6,639 bases of DNA, from assembly GCA_030152125.1 (NCBI GenBank), contig JASLIR010000349.1, forward strand, positions 1 to 6,639, given 5' to 3'. This DNA is from Alkanindiges sp. (GTDB taxonomy: Bacteria > Pseudomonadota > Gammaproteobacteria > Pseudomonadales > Moraxellaceae). Positions 1 to 6,170 of this stretch are shown one piece after another (position 1 is the stretch's first letter; each line of letters opens with the position of its first letter). The notes below the pieces were generated by a model. It searched no databases, was not told the DNA's origin, and saw only the letters and a list, made by a program, of their open reading frames with translations. The translations under genes were made by a program, and so were the position numbers.

Positions 1-110
1 CTCTTATTGATTATTACGCAAAAAAACCATACTTCTACTTATTGGGCCAAAGCACATTAGCTAACCCTTGCTGGCTGTCTAGATCAGCATGCTGGAGCAA
101 ATTGACCCAG

Positions 111-116
111 TATAAT
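111..116 (+). promoter_or_regulatory. Candidate -10 box of the metX operon promoter
   Basis: A perfect TATAAT lies about 130 nt upstream of the metX start. No good -35 hexamer sits 16-18 bp upstream: the sequence around 87-94 matches TTGACA poorly, and there is no extended -10 TG. If used, transcription would start near 123 and give a leader of about 120 nt containing both hairpins. A promoter further upstream, outside the window, is also possible. Confidence 0.4.
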
Positions 117-164
117 ACGCATCATGGCATTGTCATTACACGATTGATATTTTCTATTGCTGAC

Positions 165-184
165 AGGGCAAGTATGCTTGCCCT
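165..184 (+). promoter_or_regulatory. Perfect 8-bp hairpin in the metX leader
   Basis: AGGGCAAG (165-172) and CTTGCCCT (177-184) pair perfectly around the loop TATG. The stem is followed by ATTTGCTCT, which is not a real T-run, so it is a poor intrinsic terminator as it stands. It could be a leader RNA element or the weak terminator of a gene to the left of the window. Confidence 0.5.
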
Positions 185-194
185 ATTTGCTCTA

Positions 195-221
195 CCGCCT
201 TAAACTGGTGGGCTGTTTTTT
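195..221 (+). terminator. Weak terminator-like or attenuator-like hairpin before metX
   Basis: CCGCC (195-199) pairs with GGTGG (207-211), including one G-U pair, around a 7-nt loop. A run of six Ts (216-221) follows after four bases. It lies only about 24 nt before the metX start codon. The stem is short, so termination would be weak. GGGC at 210-213 could instead pair with GCCC at 180-183 in the first hairpin, which would make the two structures compete. This is pattern reading only. Confidence 0.3.
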
Positions 222-244
222 ATCTGTTAGGACAACCAATTACC

Positions 245-1453
245 GTGGCTTTTCCTGCTGGCGCTTTTCCTGCTGATTCGGTAGGGCTGGTAACTCCCCG
301 TCTTGAGCATTTTTCCGACCCATTGCTGCTGGAATGTGGCCGTACCCTGCCACGTTTCGATTTAATGATCGAAACCTACGGCACGCTAAATGCGGATGCG
401 TCCAATGCCATCCTGATTTGCCATGCCCTGTCCGGCCATCACCATGCAGCGGGTTATCATCATGTAGATGACAGCAAAGCCGGCTGGTGGGACACCTGTA
501 TTGGCCCCGGTAAAGCCATTGATACCAGTTTGTTTTACGTGGTAGCCCTGAATAACATTGGCGGCTGTAATGGCTCCACTGGCCCTACCTCGCCCAACCC
601 GGAAAATGACAACCGTCCCTATGGCCCGGATTTTCCGCTGGTCACCGTACGCGACTGGGTCAATACACAGGCTTTGCTGGCAGACCGCCTTGGTATTGCG
701 GTATGGCATGCGGTCATTGGTGGCTCACTGGGAGGCATGCAGGCACTACAATGGGCCGTTGAATACCCAGATCGGCTCAAAAATTGTGCAGTAATTGCCA
801 GCACCCCAAAACTGTCCGCACAAAACATTGCCTTTAACGAAGTCGCACGCCAGTCCATCCTGTCCGATCCTGACTTCCACGGCGGCCGCTATCTGGAACA
901 GGATACCTTCCCCAAACGCGGTTTGATTCTGGCGCGTATGGTTGGTCACATTACTTATCTGTCTGACGATGCCATGAAGCAGAAGTTCGGGCGTGATTTA
1001 AAGTCCGGCAAGTTCCTGTATGGTTACGATGTCGAGTTTCAGGTAGAAAGCTATTTACGCTATCAGGGTGAGCAATTTAGCCGCAATTTTGATGCCAATA
1101 CTTACCTGATTATGACCAAGGCGCTGGATTATTTTGACCCGGCCCGTGACCATGGCGAAGACCTGACTACCGCCCTGTCACGCAGCAAAGCACGTTTTCT
1201 GGTGATCTCGTTTACCACCGACTGGCGTTTTTCACCCAGCCGCTCACAGGAAATTGTGGATGCGCTGATTCAGAACCATCAGCCGGTAAGCTATCTGGAC
1301 ATTGATGCACCACAGGGACACGACTCCTTCCTGTTCCCCATCCCGCGCTATGTAAACAGCCTGCGCGCTTTTTTGAACGCGCCAACTGTGGCTGATCCGG
1401 CAGTAGCCGCAGCCGCTACGACTGTTGATGGAGAAACACCCCATGCGTCTTGA
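245..1453 (+). CDS. metX: MetX homoserine O-acyltransferase, probably O-succinyltransferase
   Basis: This 402-residue alpha/beta-hydrolase-fold enzyme acylates the hydroxyl of L-homoserine, the committed step of methionine synthesis. The cytoplasmic catalytic triad is visible: nucleophile Ser161 in GGSLGG (159-164), Asp326 in SFTTDWRF and His359 in GHDSFL. The substrate-pocket stretch around [12 protein letters not shown] (103-114) is intact. The start is GTG at 245, because no other start fits the conserved [11 protein letters not shown] beginning; AGGA at 229-232 is a weak ribosome site. Proteobacterial MetX proteins that carry TDWRF and are paired with metW are generally annotated as succinyl-CoA-dependent and MetW-requiring, so I infer succinyl rather than acetyl transfer (Arg328 follows DW). 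Two oddities are a five-codon duplication at the N-terminus ([10 protein letters not shown]) and an Ala-rich tail of about 23 residues that overlaps metW by 11 nt. Confidence 0.95.
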   Translation: MAFPAGAFPADSVGLVTPRLEHFSDPLLLECGRTLPRFDLMIETYGTLNADASNAILICHALSGHHHAAGYHHVDDSKAGWWDTCIGPGKAIDTSLFYVVALNNIGGCNGSTGPTSPNPENDNRPYGPDFPLVTVRDWVNTQALLADRLGIAVWHAVIGGSLGGMQALQWAVEYPDRLKNCAVIASTPKLSAQNIAFNEVARQSILSDPDFHGGRYLEQDTFPKRGLILARMVGHITYLSDDAMKQKFGRDLKSGKFLYGYDVEFQVESYLRYQGEQFSRNFDANTYLIMTKALDYFDPARDHGEDLTTALSRSKARFLVISFTTDWRFSPSRSQEIVDALIQNHQPVSYLDIDAPQGHDSFLFPIPRYVNSLRAFLNAPTVADPAVAAAATTVDGETPHAS

Positions 1454-2036
1454 CCAGCAACTGGCTGAAAAATGGATTACCCCGGGTTCCCGCGTACTGG
1501 ACTTAGGCTGTGGCGATGGCGAACTGCTGGCCCACATGCAACGCCGCTTGCAAGTGGAAGGCTATGGCCTGGAAATTGATGAAAACAAAATTACAACAGC
1601 AATTGGCCGCGGGCTGAATATCATTCAACAAGACTTGAATGAAGGTTTAGGTCGTTTTAAAGACCAGAGTTTCGACTTTGTGGTCATGGCACAGGCTTTG
1701 CAAGCTGTTAAGGCACCAGACCAGCTTTTGCTGGATATGTTGCGTGTGGCCAGAGAAGCGATTATTACCTTCCCAAACTTTGCCCACTGGAAAACCCGTA
1801 GTTATCTGGGGTTGAAGGGCAAAATGCCGGTGTCCGACGCACTGCCCTATATGTGGTACGATACACCAAATATCCATTTATGTACCTTCCGTGATTTTGA
1901 AGCCCTGTGTGCTGATCATGGGATACAGATTATTAATCGTCTTGCGGTCGATGGCGACCAGCAAGGGAATTTTTTAATGAAACATCTCCCCAATTTTTTT
2001 GGGGAAATTGCCATTTACAGAGTGAGCCGAACATGA
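1443..2036 (+). CDS. metW: MetW methyltransferase-fold partner of MetX
   Basis: This 197-residue protein has a class I SAM-methyltransferase fold. The glycine-rich nucleotide motif [10 protein letters not shown] is near residues 19-28, and an acidic strand end GLEID follows around 42-46. The conserved MetW blocks [33 protein letters not shown] and the C-terminal FFGEIAIY are all present. In the family, MetW is encoded beside metX and is reported to be needed for activity of succinyl-type MetX; a methylation substrate is not established. ATG at 1443 is chosen over the in-frame TTG 1425 and ATG 1428 because GGAGA at 1430-1434 gives a strong, well-spaced ribosome site and because the family begins MR(I/L)DQQLAEKW. 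The gene overlaps the metX end by 11 nt and shares ATGA with the next gene, which suggests translational coupling. Confidence 0.95.
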   Translation: MRLDQQLAEKWITPGSRVLDLGCGDGELLAHMQRRLQVEGYGLEIDENKITTAIGRGLNIIQQDLNEGLGRFKDQSFDFVVMAQALQAVKAPDQLLLDMLRVAREAIITFPNFAHWKTRSYLGLKGKMPVSDALPYMWYDTPNIHLCTFRDFEALCADHGIQIINRLAVDGDQQGNFLMKHLPNFFGEIAIYRVSRT

Positions 2037-2656
2037 AAATTCAACTGTCTGTGCTGATGTTCAGCCTTGGGTTGGTGGCCACCAGCGCGCAAGCCGAACT
2101 GATTAACAACTCCACCACGCCCAGCGTGAGCAGCAGTACCAGCATTAGTGTAAACAGCAGCAGCTTTGCCAATATGCCGGTGTCTGACCTGCAGGCTGCG
2201 GCTAAGTCCGGCAGCGCCCCTGCACAGTTTTATCTGGCTACCCGCTACAAAACTGGCCAGGGTGTCACCATGAATCTGGTAGAAGCGTTTAACTGGTATA
2301 AAAAGGCGGCTGATCAGGGTATTTCGGCAGCACAGCTAAATGTTGGGCAAATGTATGCTGAAGGCCGTGGTGTAAAGCAGGATATGAATATTGCCAAGCA
2401 ATGGCTGCAAAAAGCGGCTAAACAGGGTGATAACCGTGCCAGCTACAACCTGGCTTTAATTGAGGAGCGTAGCCAGAACCTGTCCAGCGCCTATCAATGG
2501 TACGACCTGGCTTCGCGCGATGGTATGCTGGACAAGAATGTCAGCCGTCAGGCACAGGGCAAAATCATCAAGCTGGCAGCCAACCTGAGCCAGCAGGATA
2601 TTCAGGCTGCACGTGACCGTGCCGACCGCTGGTTTCAGGAAGACGCTAACCGTTAA
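2033..2656 (+). CDS. Exported Sel1-repeat (TPR-like) protein
   Basis: This is a 207-residue protein of unknown specific function. It has a clear Sec signal peptide: MKIQ, then a hydrophobic core, then AQA at residues 19-21, predicting cleavage before Glu22 and release to the periplasm. A low-complexity Ser/Thr/Asn linker covers about 26-46. Three Sel1-like repeats follow, roughly 61-96, 97-132 and 133-164, with the typical A-x-x-x-L-x-x-x-Y-x-x-G-x-G-V pattern and WYKKAA/WLQKAA helix ends; the third is degenerate and lacks the G-x-G turn. A charged helical tail (165-207) ends the protein. Sel1 arrays usually mediate protein-protein contacts. Its start overlaps the metW stop (ATGA), so it is the third gene of the metX operon. 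A small gene between metW and rdgB also occurs in related genomes as I remember them, but its role in methionine synthesis, if any, is unknown. Confidence 0.88.
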   Translation: MKIQLSVLMFSLGLVATSAQAELINNSTTPSVSSSTSISVNSSSFANMPVSDLQAAAKSGSAPAQFYLATRYKTGQGVTMNLVEAFNWYKKAADQGISAAQLNVGQMYAEGRGVKQDMNIAKQWLQKAAKQGDNRASYNLALIEERSQNLSSAYQWYDLASRDGMLDKNVSRQAQGKIIKLAANLSQQDIQAARDRADRWFQEDANR

Positions 2657-2676
2657 TTTGTGGCTGGTGTAATGGC

Positions 2677-2709
2677 AGCGCCCTATATGGGCGCTTTTTG
2701 TCGTTTTTT
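2677..2709 (+). terminator. Intrinsic terminator of the metX-metW-Sel1 operon
   Basis: AGCGCCC (2677-2683) pairs perfectly with GGGCGCT (2689-2695) around the loop TATAT, and five Ts (2695-2699) follow. A second run of six Ts is at 2704-2709. The element sits 20 nt after the Sel1-protein stop codon and separates the operon from rdgB, which should therefore have its own promoter or rely on readthrough. Confidence 0.85.
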
Positions 2710-2784
2710 GTTTAATATTGGCTTATTTTGACACAGGCGCTGCACCACCAGCCCTGTATGTCAAACAGCAAGGTGCAGCAATTT

Positions 2785-3420
2785 ATGTTGAATCCGCAAC
2801 ACGACTGGTTAAAGTCGGGCGTTCTGGTTCTAGCCAGCAATAATCGGGGTAAGCTGAACGAGTTCCAGCATATTTTTTCCAGTCTGGCCCTGCCCGTACA
2901 GGTTTTACCACAGCAGCACTTTAATATCCCGGATGCCATTGAAGACGGCAAAAGCTTTGTAGAAAATGCCATTTTAAAGGCACGCCATGCCAGCAGCCTG
3001 TCTGGCAAGCCTGCCCTGGCGGATGATTCCGGCCTGTGTGTGGATATGCTGCAAGGCGCACCGGGCATTTATTCGGCACGCTATGCGGGCGAACATGGTA
3101 ACGATGCACTCAATAACCAGCACTTGCTGGAAAATTTAAAAGTGTATCGTGGAGATCAGCCCATCAGCGCGGCGTTTGTCTGCGTACTGGCCCTGGTACG
3201 CCATGCCAATGACCCTCTGCCGCTGATTTATCAGGGTATCTGGCAGGGTGAAATTTTAGCCGAAGCACGCGGGGCTGCCGGTTTCGGTTATGATCCCTTA
3301 TTCTGGCTGCCGGCACTGGCTAAAAGCAGTGCCGAGCTGGAGCGCAGTGAAAAAAACCGCATCAGCCACCGTGGTCAGGCCATGCAAAAATTTATACAGG
3401 ATTTACAGGCTGGGAGTTAA
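2785..3420 (+). CDS. rdgB: RdgB/HAM1 XTP/dITP pyrophosphatase
   Basis: This 211-residue cytoplasmic enzyme hydrolyses XTP, dITP and ITP to monophosphates and pyrophosphate, keeping deaminated purines out of DNA and RNA. Family motifs are in order: the triphosphate-binding [10 protein letters not shown] (14-23), [14 protein letters not shown] (54-67), the catalytic acidic pair in ALADDSG (78-83, Asp80/Asp81), [12 protein letters not shown] (91-102), the purine-pocket GFGYDPLF (166-173), and SHRGQA (194-199) near the C-terminus. The reading frame stays open up to TTG 2728 and also has ATG 2758, but ATG 2785 has AAGGTG at 2770-2775 with good spacing, and it gives the usual family length of about 200 residues. 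A TTGACA at 2728-2733 could be a -35 box, but I see no good -10 at the right distance. The gene follows a terminator, so it is probably transcribed separately from metXW. Confidence 0.95.
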   Translation: MLNPQHDWLKSGVLVLASNNRGKLNEFQHIFSSLALPVQVLPQQHFNIPDAIEDGKSFVENAILKARHASSLSGKPALADDSGLCVDMLQGAPGIYSARYAGEHGNDALNNQHLLENLKVYRGDQPISAAFVCVLALVRHANDPLPLIYQGIWQGEILAEARGAAGFGYDPLFWLPALAKSSAELERSEKNRISHRGQAMQKFIQDLQAGS

Positions 3421-3590
3421 TTAAGCCTGCCAATTACCTGTCAATAACAGGCTGAATGAAGGATATCATGAAGCAAAATGAATAGCAGGGTAACGGCTGT
3501 TATCACAATCTGTAACCAAATTTTATTTTACCTGCGTGCTTCACAATACTAGGCTGTCTGGCAAAGAATCTTGATGATGATTGATTGTAT
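3421..3590. other. Intergenic spacer between rdgB and the lipoprotein gene
   Basis: No gene is supported here. AGCCTG (3424-3429) can pair with CAGGCT (3448-3453), and inside that span CCTGT (3437-3441) can pair with ACAGG (3447-3451); these compete and neither is followed by Ts, so there is no convincing rdgB terminator. A second small hairpin, GGTAAC with GTTATC, lies at 3489-3504. The stretch after it is AT-rich (3511-3530) and may hold the promoter of the lipoprotein gene, but no clear -35/-10 pair is visible. AATACT at 3545-3550 is only a partial -10 match. Confidence 0.5.
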
Positions 3591-4172
3591 ATGAAACGGA
3601 ATTATTTAAGCTTTAGTCTTGCTATTGCCTTGTTAACTGGTTGTGGCGGCGGCGGTGGTAGTAGCGGAAGCTCAACACCAGCTGCAAATACCACTTATCG
3701 TAATGTGGCCCTGGCTTCTGATGGCACTCGGGTAGGTACGCAGTATGACCTGGAACCGGTTAAACGGGTAGTTGACGGAGCAACAGAGGGTACTTACTGG
3801 ACAACTAACAGCATACTGGGCGATGACCAGGCCGTGCTGTTGTTTAACCGCGGTAAAAGCATTGATAAAATTGTAATTTACGCCAATGATGTGGACTTTG
3901 TTTCCAAGCCGATTACTAAAACCCTGAGTGTGGCACAGTTTCCTGAAGGGCCCTGGTACGACGTGGCTTTAGACCCGGATGATCCCAAGATTAGCACCAA
4001 GCAGACCTGTACCGGCTCCAAGAATTTAACACCGGACATTGTTGACGGAAAATCTATTACCTGTAAGTTTTCTCCCTCCATACAGTTCCAGTACCTGCGC
4101 TTAAAAATTAACTCGGTTATTCCAGCCAGTCAGTTTATTTATGAAATTGAAGCCTGGGGTAAGGACGCTTAA
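3591..4172 (+). CDS. Secreted lipoprotein with discoidin (F5/8 type C)-like domain
   Basis: This 193-residue protein carries a lipoprotein signal peptide: MKRN, a hydrophobic stretch, and lipobox LTGC with the lipidated Cys18. Gly at +2 would favour sorting to the outer membrane. A Gly5 run and a Ser-rich linker (19-34) precede one beta-rich domain. That domain reads like a galactose-binding/discoidin jelly roll: RNVALASDG (37-45), VKRVVDGATEGTYWTT (57-72), a lone strand pair ending GKSIDKIVIYAN (88-99), GPWYDVAL (120-127), FQYLRLKIN (166-174) and the closing IYEIEAWG (183-190). Such domains usually bind carbohydrate or lipid; the ligand here is unknown. Cys140 and Cys158 could form a disulfide. 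ATG 3591 is preferred over the in-frame TTG 3585. No Shine-Dalgarno is visible; a six-codon frame (3574-3594) ends with TGA overlapping this ATG. The gene seems an insertion in an otherwise conserved block. Confidence 0.8.
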   Translation: MKRNYLSFSLAIALLTGCGGGGGSSGSSTPAANTTYRNVALASDGTRVGTQYDLEPVKRVVDGATEGTYWTTNSILGDDQAVLLFNRGKSIDKIVIYANDVDFVSKPITKTLSVAQFPEGPWYDVALDPDDPKISTKQTCTGSKNLTPDIVDGKSITCKFSPSIQFQYLRLKINSVIPASQFIYEIEAWGKDA

Positions 4173-4202
4173 GCTGAAGTGCAACCAGCCCATACCTATA
4201 AT

Positions 4203-4230
4203 AATGCCTGCAACAATGCAGGCATTTTTT
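4203..4230 (+). terminator. Intrinsic terminator after the lipoprotein gene
   Basis: AATGCCTGC (4203-4211) pairs perfectly over 9 bp with GCAGGCATT (4218-4226) around the loop AACAAT, and a run of six Ts covers 4225-4230. It lies in the 90-bp gap between two convergent genes. Read on the minus strand, the stem is followed by only a broken T-rich stretch, so it serves mainly the plus strand but might also slow transcription from the NRDE gene. Confidence 0.88.
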
Positions 4231-4262
4231 ATGGCCGTTTTACGATTGGCTTATAACAAGGG

Positions 4263-5096
4263 CTAGAGCGTTTTCTGCCAGTACCCGTATTTACTTACCA
4301 CTGCCTGCTCGCGTGCGGGTACATGGGTTTTTTCTATAAACTGATAGCCCTGCTGTTCCAGCAATAACACACTGGACACCCGGGTGCCATACATGGGCGT
4401 TTGAATAAACACCGACGACAACAGTTTTTCCCAGTCGGCACTAATGCCGGTGTGCGGCAATGCTTCATCAGCCGCCTGTTGCCTGTCCTGCAATAGCTGC
4501 CATGCCACATCCAGTATCCGGTTATCCAGCAAGGCTTCTGCCACGTTCGCCATTGCGGTTTTCTGCACAGGATTAGGCACAATAACTTGCTGTGCCAGCG
4601 GCAATAGCTCCTGCATGCTACGCAGGCGCAAGCGCTCCATTTTTGGCCAGCTATCGCTAATCAGTCCATTGGACAGGGTATAAACCCCACTAGCCAGCAA
4701 GGTCGGCGGCGTACCACGGTTACTAAATACGACCGCCTGCTGCAAGTCGCCTACAATCAAATTAAAGCCGGCATAATCCTGCACGGCTGCCAGGCTTTGT
4801 GCAAACTGCATGGGTGACTGGGTGCCATTCAGGTAATCTGTTACCAGCAAGCCGCGTGAGCGCTCATGGATACCGCCTGTATTCGGCTCGCGGAAATTGG
4901 TGATAATGGCCCACTTACCCTGCTTGGTGATGCCCAGCCAGGTCCCGTGCGACGACACATCCTGCCCGGCAATAATCTGGCTGTCTACCCACTCTGCCAG
5001 CGCTAAAGCCTCGCGGTGATAAAACTCATCACGATTACTGATCAGAAATAAAGGCTTGCCGGGCAATACTTGCCAGGCAAAAGCAGTAATACACAT
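4263..5096 (-). CDS. NRDE-family (TANGO2-like) protein
   Basis: This 277-residue protein belongs to the family named after its Asn-Arg-Asp-Glu motif, seen here at 21-24 (SNRDEFYHR). Other family blocks are visible: Met1-Cys2-Ile at the N-terminus, HGTWLGI (50-56), a GG-replacing variant of GGTWLG, ITNFRE (65-70), RSRGLLVTDYL (79-89), GFNLIVGD (110-117), TLSNGL (140-145), and YGTRVSSVLLL (236-246). No signal peptide is evident, so it is probably cytoplasmic. The invariant Cys2 and the fold suggest relation to N-terminal-nucleophile hydrolases, and the eukaryotic member TANGO2 has been linked to lipid and heme handling, but no bacterial reaction is established. ATG 5096 is chosen over the upstream in-frame GTG 5102 because the family starts MCI; the ribosome site is weak (GGGTG). 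It is convergent with the lipoprotein gene and divergent from lgt. Confidence 0.9.
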   Translation of the reverse strand: MCITAFAWQVLPGKPLFLISNRDEFYHREALALAEWVDSQIIAGQDVSSHGTWLGITKQGKWAIITNFREPNTGGIHERSRGLLVTDYLNGTQSPMQFAQSLAAVQDYAGFNLIVGDLQQAVVFSNRGTPPTLLASGVYTLSNGLISDSWPKMERLRLRSMQELLPLAQQVIVPNPVQKTAMANVAEALLDNRILDVAWQLLQDRQQAADEALPHTGISADWEKLLSSVFIQTPMYGTRVSSVLLLEQQGYQFIEKTHVPAREQAVVSKYGYWQKTL

Positions 5097-5122
5097 AAGC
5101 ACCCAACAGAAACACTAACAAT

Positions 5123-5150
5123 TTGTCATATAGAATGCGCTAGAATGCGC
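5123..5150 (+). promoter_or_regulatory. Putative lgt promoter with duplicated -10-like box
   Basis: TAGAATGCGC occurs twice in perfect tandem (5131-5140 and 5141-5150). Each copy starts with TAGAAT, a 5-of-6 match to the -10 consensus, followed by a GC-rich discriminator. TTGTCA at 5123-5128 looks like a -35 box but is too close to both copies (2 and 12 bp), so the true -35 is unclear. Starts near 5143 or 5153 would give lgt a leader of about 30-40 nt. The 85-bp spacer must also hold the promoter of the divergent NRDE gene, which I could not pinpoint. Confidence 0.45.
5131..5150. repeat. 10-bp perfect tandem repeat upstream of lgt
   Basis: There are two exact adjacent copies of TAGAATGCGC. 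The 10-bp period is close to one helical turn, so the copies present the same face of DNA. Only two copies exist. Confidence 0.95.
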
Positions 5151-5181
5151 CTGATTTGCAAATAATACCCATGGACTCTAC

Positions 5182-6066
5182 ATGCTCATTTTTCCTGATA
5201 TTAATCCTGTCGCGCTTGATCTGGGAATCTTCAAGATACACTGGTATGGCCTGATGTACCTGCTGGCCTTTGCTGCTGCTTATGCCCTGGCCCTGTATCG
5301 CGCTAAAGTACGCGGTGACTGGACCAGTGAAATGGTGTCCGACCTGGTGTTCTATGGTGCCATGGGCGTCATTCTGGGTGGACGCATCGGCTACGTGCTG
5401 TTTTACGAGTTTGGCCAGTTTCTGGATGACCCGCTATTCCTGTTTAAAATCCAGCAGGGTGGCATGAGCTTCCATGGCGGCTTTCTGGGTGTCGTGCTGG
5501 CCATGGTGTTTTTTGCCCGCAAATACAACAAAACCGCCTTCCAGACCCTGGATTTTATTGCACCCTGCGTACCAACCGGCCTGCTGTTTGGCCGTATCGG
5601 CAACTTTATTAATGGCGAGCTGTTTGGCCGGGTATCCGATGGGGGTTACTCCTGGCTGATGGGCTTTCCAACCGCACAATATGCTGATCAGCAATACCTG
5701 CAGGCGAATCCCGACCAGATTGGTCTGGCGCAGCAGGTAGGCCAGTATCTGATGCTGCCGCGCCATCCCTCCCAGCTGTATCAGGCAGTGGGTGAAGGTT
5801 TATTGCTATTCATTGTGCTATGGTGGTTTAGCAGCAAGCCGCGTCCACGCATGGCCGTTTCTGCAGTATTCCTGATGGGTTATGGTATTGCCCGTTTTGT
5901 CATGGAGTTTGTACGCCAGCCGGATGCCGATCAGGGCTTTATCCTGCTGGGCTGGGTCACCAAGGGTCAGTTGCTCAGCTTCCCGATGATTCTGGTCGGT
6001 ATATGGATGCTGTGGTACGCCTACCGCCGCCGCATTTACGACTGGGGCCCCAACAAAACGCTTTAA
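5182..6066 (+). CDS. lgt: Lgt prolipoprotein diacylglyceryl transferase
   Basis: This 294-residue inner-membrane enzyme transfers diacylglycerol from phosphatidylglycerol to the lipobox cysteine of prolipoproteins, the first step of lipoprotein maturation. About seven hydrophobic segments are visible, the first around 21-39 and the last around 267-281. Diagnostic motifs are WYGLMYLLAF (21-30), GGRIGYVLFYE (66-76), GGMSFHGGFLG (93-103, with the essential His98), the family signature GRIGNFINGELFGR (137-150), RHPSQLY (194-200), and ARFVMEFVRQPDADQG (237-252), which contains the conserved arginines. The loop between the signature and RHPSQLY is long (about 151-193), similar to E. coli Lgt as I recall. 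ATG 5182 is preceded by a weak GGA at 5173-5175; the ATG at 5171 is out of frame. The lipoprotein encoded at 3591 would be one of its substrates. A terminator follows directly, so lgt and thyA are separate units. Confidence 0.97.
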   Translation: MLIFPDINPVALDLGIFKIHWYGLMYLLAFAAAYALALYRAKVRGDWTSEMVSDLVFYGAMGVILGGRIGYVLFYEFGQFLDDPLFLFKIQQGGMSFHGGFLGVVLAMVFFARKYNKTAFQTLDFIAPCVPTGLLFGRIGNFINGELFGRVSDGGYSWLMGFPTAQYADQQYLQANPDQIGLAQQVGQYLMLPRHPSQLYQAVGEGLLLFIVLWWFSSKPRPRMAVSAVFLMGYGIARFVMEFVRQPDADQGFILLGWVTKGQLLSFPMILVGIWMLWYAYRRRIYDWGPNKTL

Positions 6067-6092
6067 TGCATCTCCCCCTAAACCACAACAAT

Positions 6093-6123
6093 AAACGCCA
6101 CAGATCGTGGCGTTTTGTTTTTT
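6093..6123 (+). terminator. Intrinsic terminator of lgt
   Basis: AAACGCCAC (6093-6101) pairs over 9 bp with GTGGCGTTT (6107-6115) around the loop AGATC. It is followed by a T-rich tract, TTTTGTTTTTT (6113-6123). It starts 27 nt after the lgt stop codon. This is the strongest terminator in the window. Confidence 0.92.
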
Positions 6124-6142
6124 CTAAGTCCCAAGATTGCGT

Positions 6143-6148
6143 TATACT
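6143..6148 (+). promoter_or_regulatory. Candidate -10 box of the thyA promoter
   Basis: TATACT lies 64 nt before the thyA start and just after the lgt terminator, where a new promoter would be expected. The region 16-18 bp upstream is the T-run of the terminator, so any -35 box is poor. Transcription would begin near 6155. Confidence 0.4.
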
Positions 6149-6170
6149 GCCCCACACTTCTGAATAAACC

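Larger units (their letters stand above)
1..244. other. Intergenic region and leader upstream of metX
   Basis: No convincing gene is visible on either strand. One plus-strand frame stays open from position 3 to a TAA at 201-203, but its translation resembles no protein family and crosses a perfect hairpin and a TATAAT box, so I do not call it. The stretch is AT-rich compared with the genes. It holds a candidate -10 box (111-116), a perfect 8-bp hairpin (165-184), a weaker hairpin followed by six Ts (195-221), and the weak Shine-Dalgarno of metX (AGGA, 229-232). I saw no MetJ-type box and recognised no SAM riboswitch. Confidence 0.6.

Noticed and set aside
3..203. Plus-strand frame open from the window edge to TAA at 201-203
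   Set aside because: About 66 residues with no recognisable family, rich in residues expected by chance, and it runs through a TATAAT box and a perfect hairpin. A real gene end cannot be excluded without upstream sequence.
386..709. Antisense open frame of 107 codons within metX
   Set aside because: It lies wholly opposite a strongly conserved enzyme gene, has no ribosome site or known motif, and is explained by metX codon use.
1987..2005. TCCCC and GGGGA flanking a T7 run near the end of metW, resembling a terminator
   Set aside because: The T-run is in the loop, not after the stem, and the sequence encodes the conserved [10 protein letters not shown] end of MetW. The frame is intact, so no slippage event is indicated.
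1824..2184. ATGCCGGTGTC shared by metW (MPVSD) and the Sel1-protein gene (MPVSD)
   Set aside because: A short match between unrelated proteins using common codons. No extended similarity surrounds it.
2728..2733. TTGACA as the -35 box of an rdgB promoter
   Set aside because: A perfect hexamer, but positions 2750-2757, where the -10 should be, read GCCCTG-like sequence. Kept only as a remark in the rdgB entry.
2728..2784. Longer rdgB start at TTG 2728 or ATG 2758
   Set aside because: Neither has a ribosome site and the extra residues do not look like the family. ATG 2785 has AAGGTG at good spacing.
5632..5760. Apparent insertion in the Lgt loop before RHPSQLY compared with Acinetobacter
   Set aside because: E. 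coli Lgt, as I recall it, has a loop of similar length there, so this is normal family variation.
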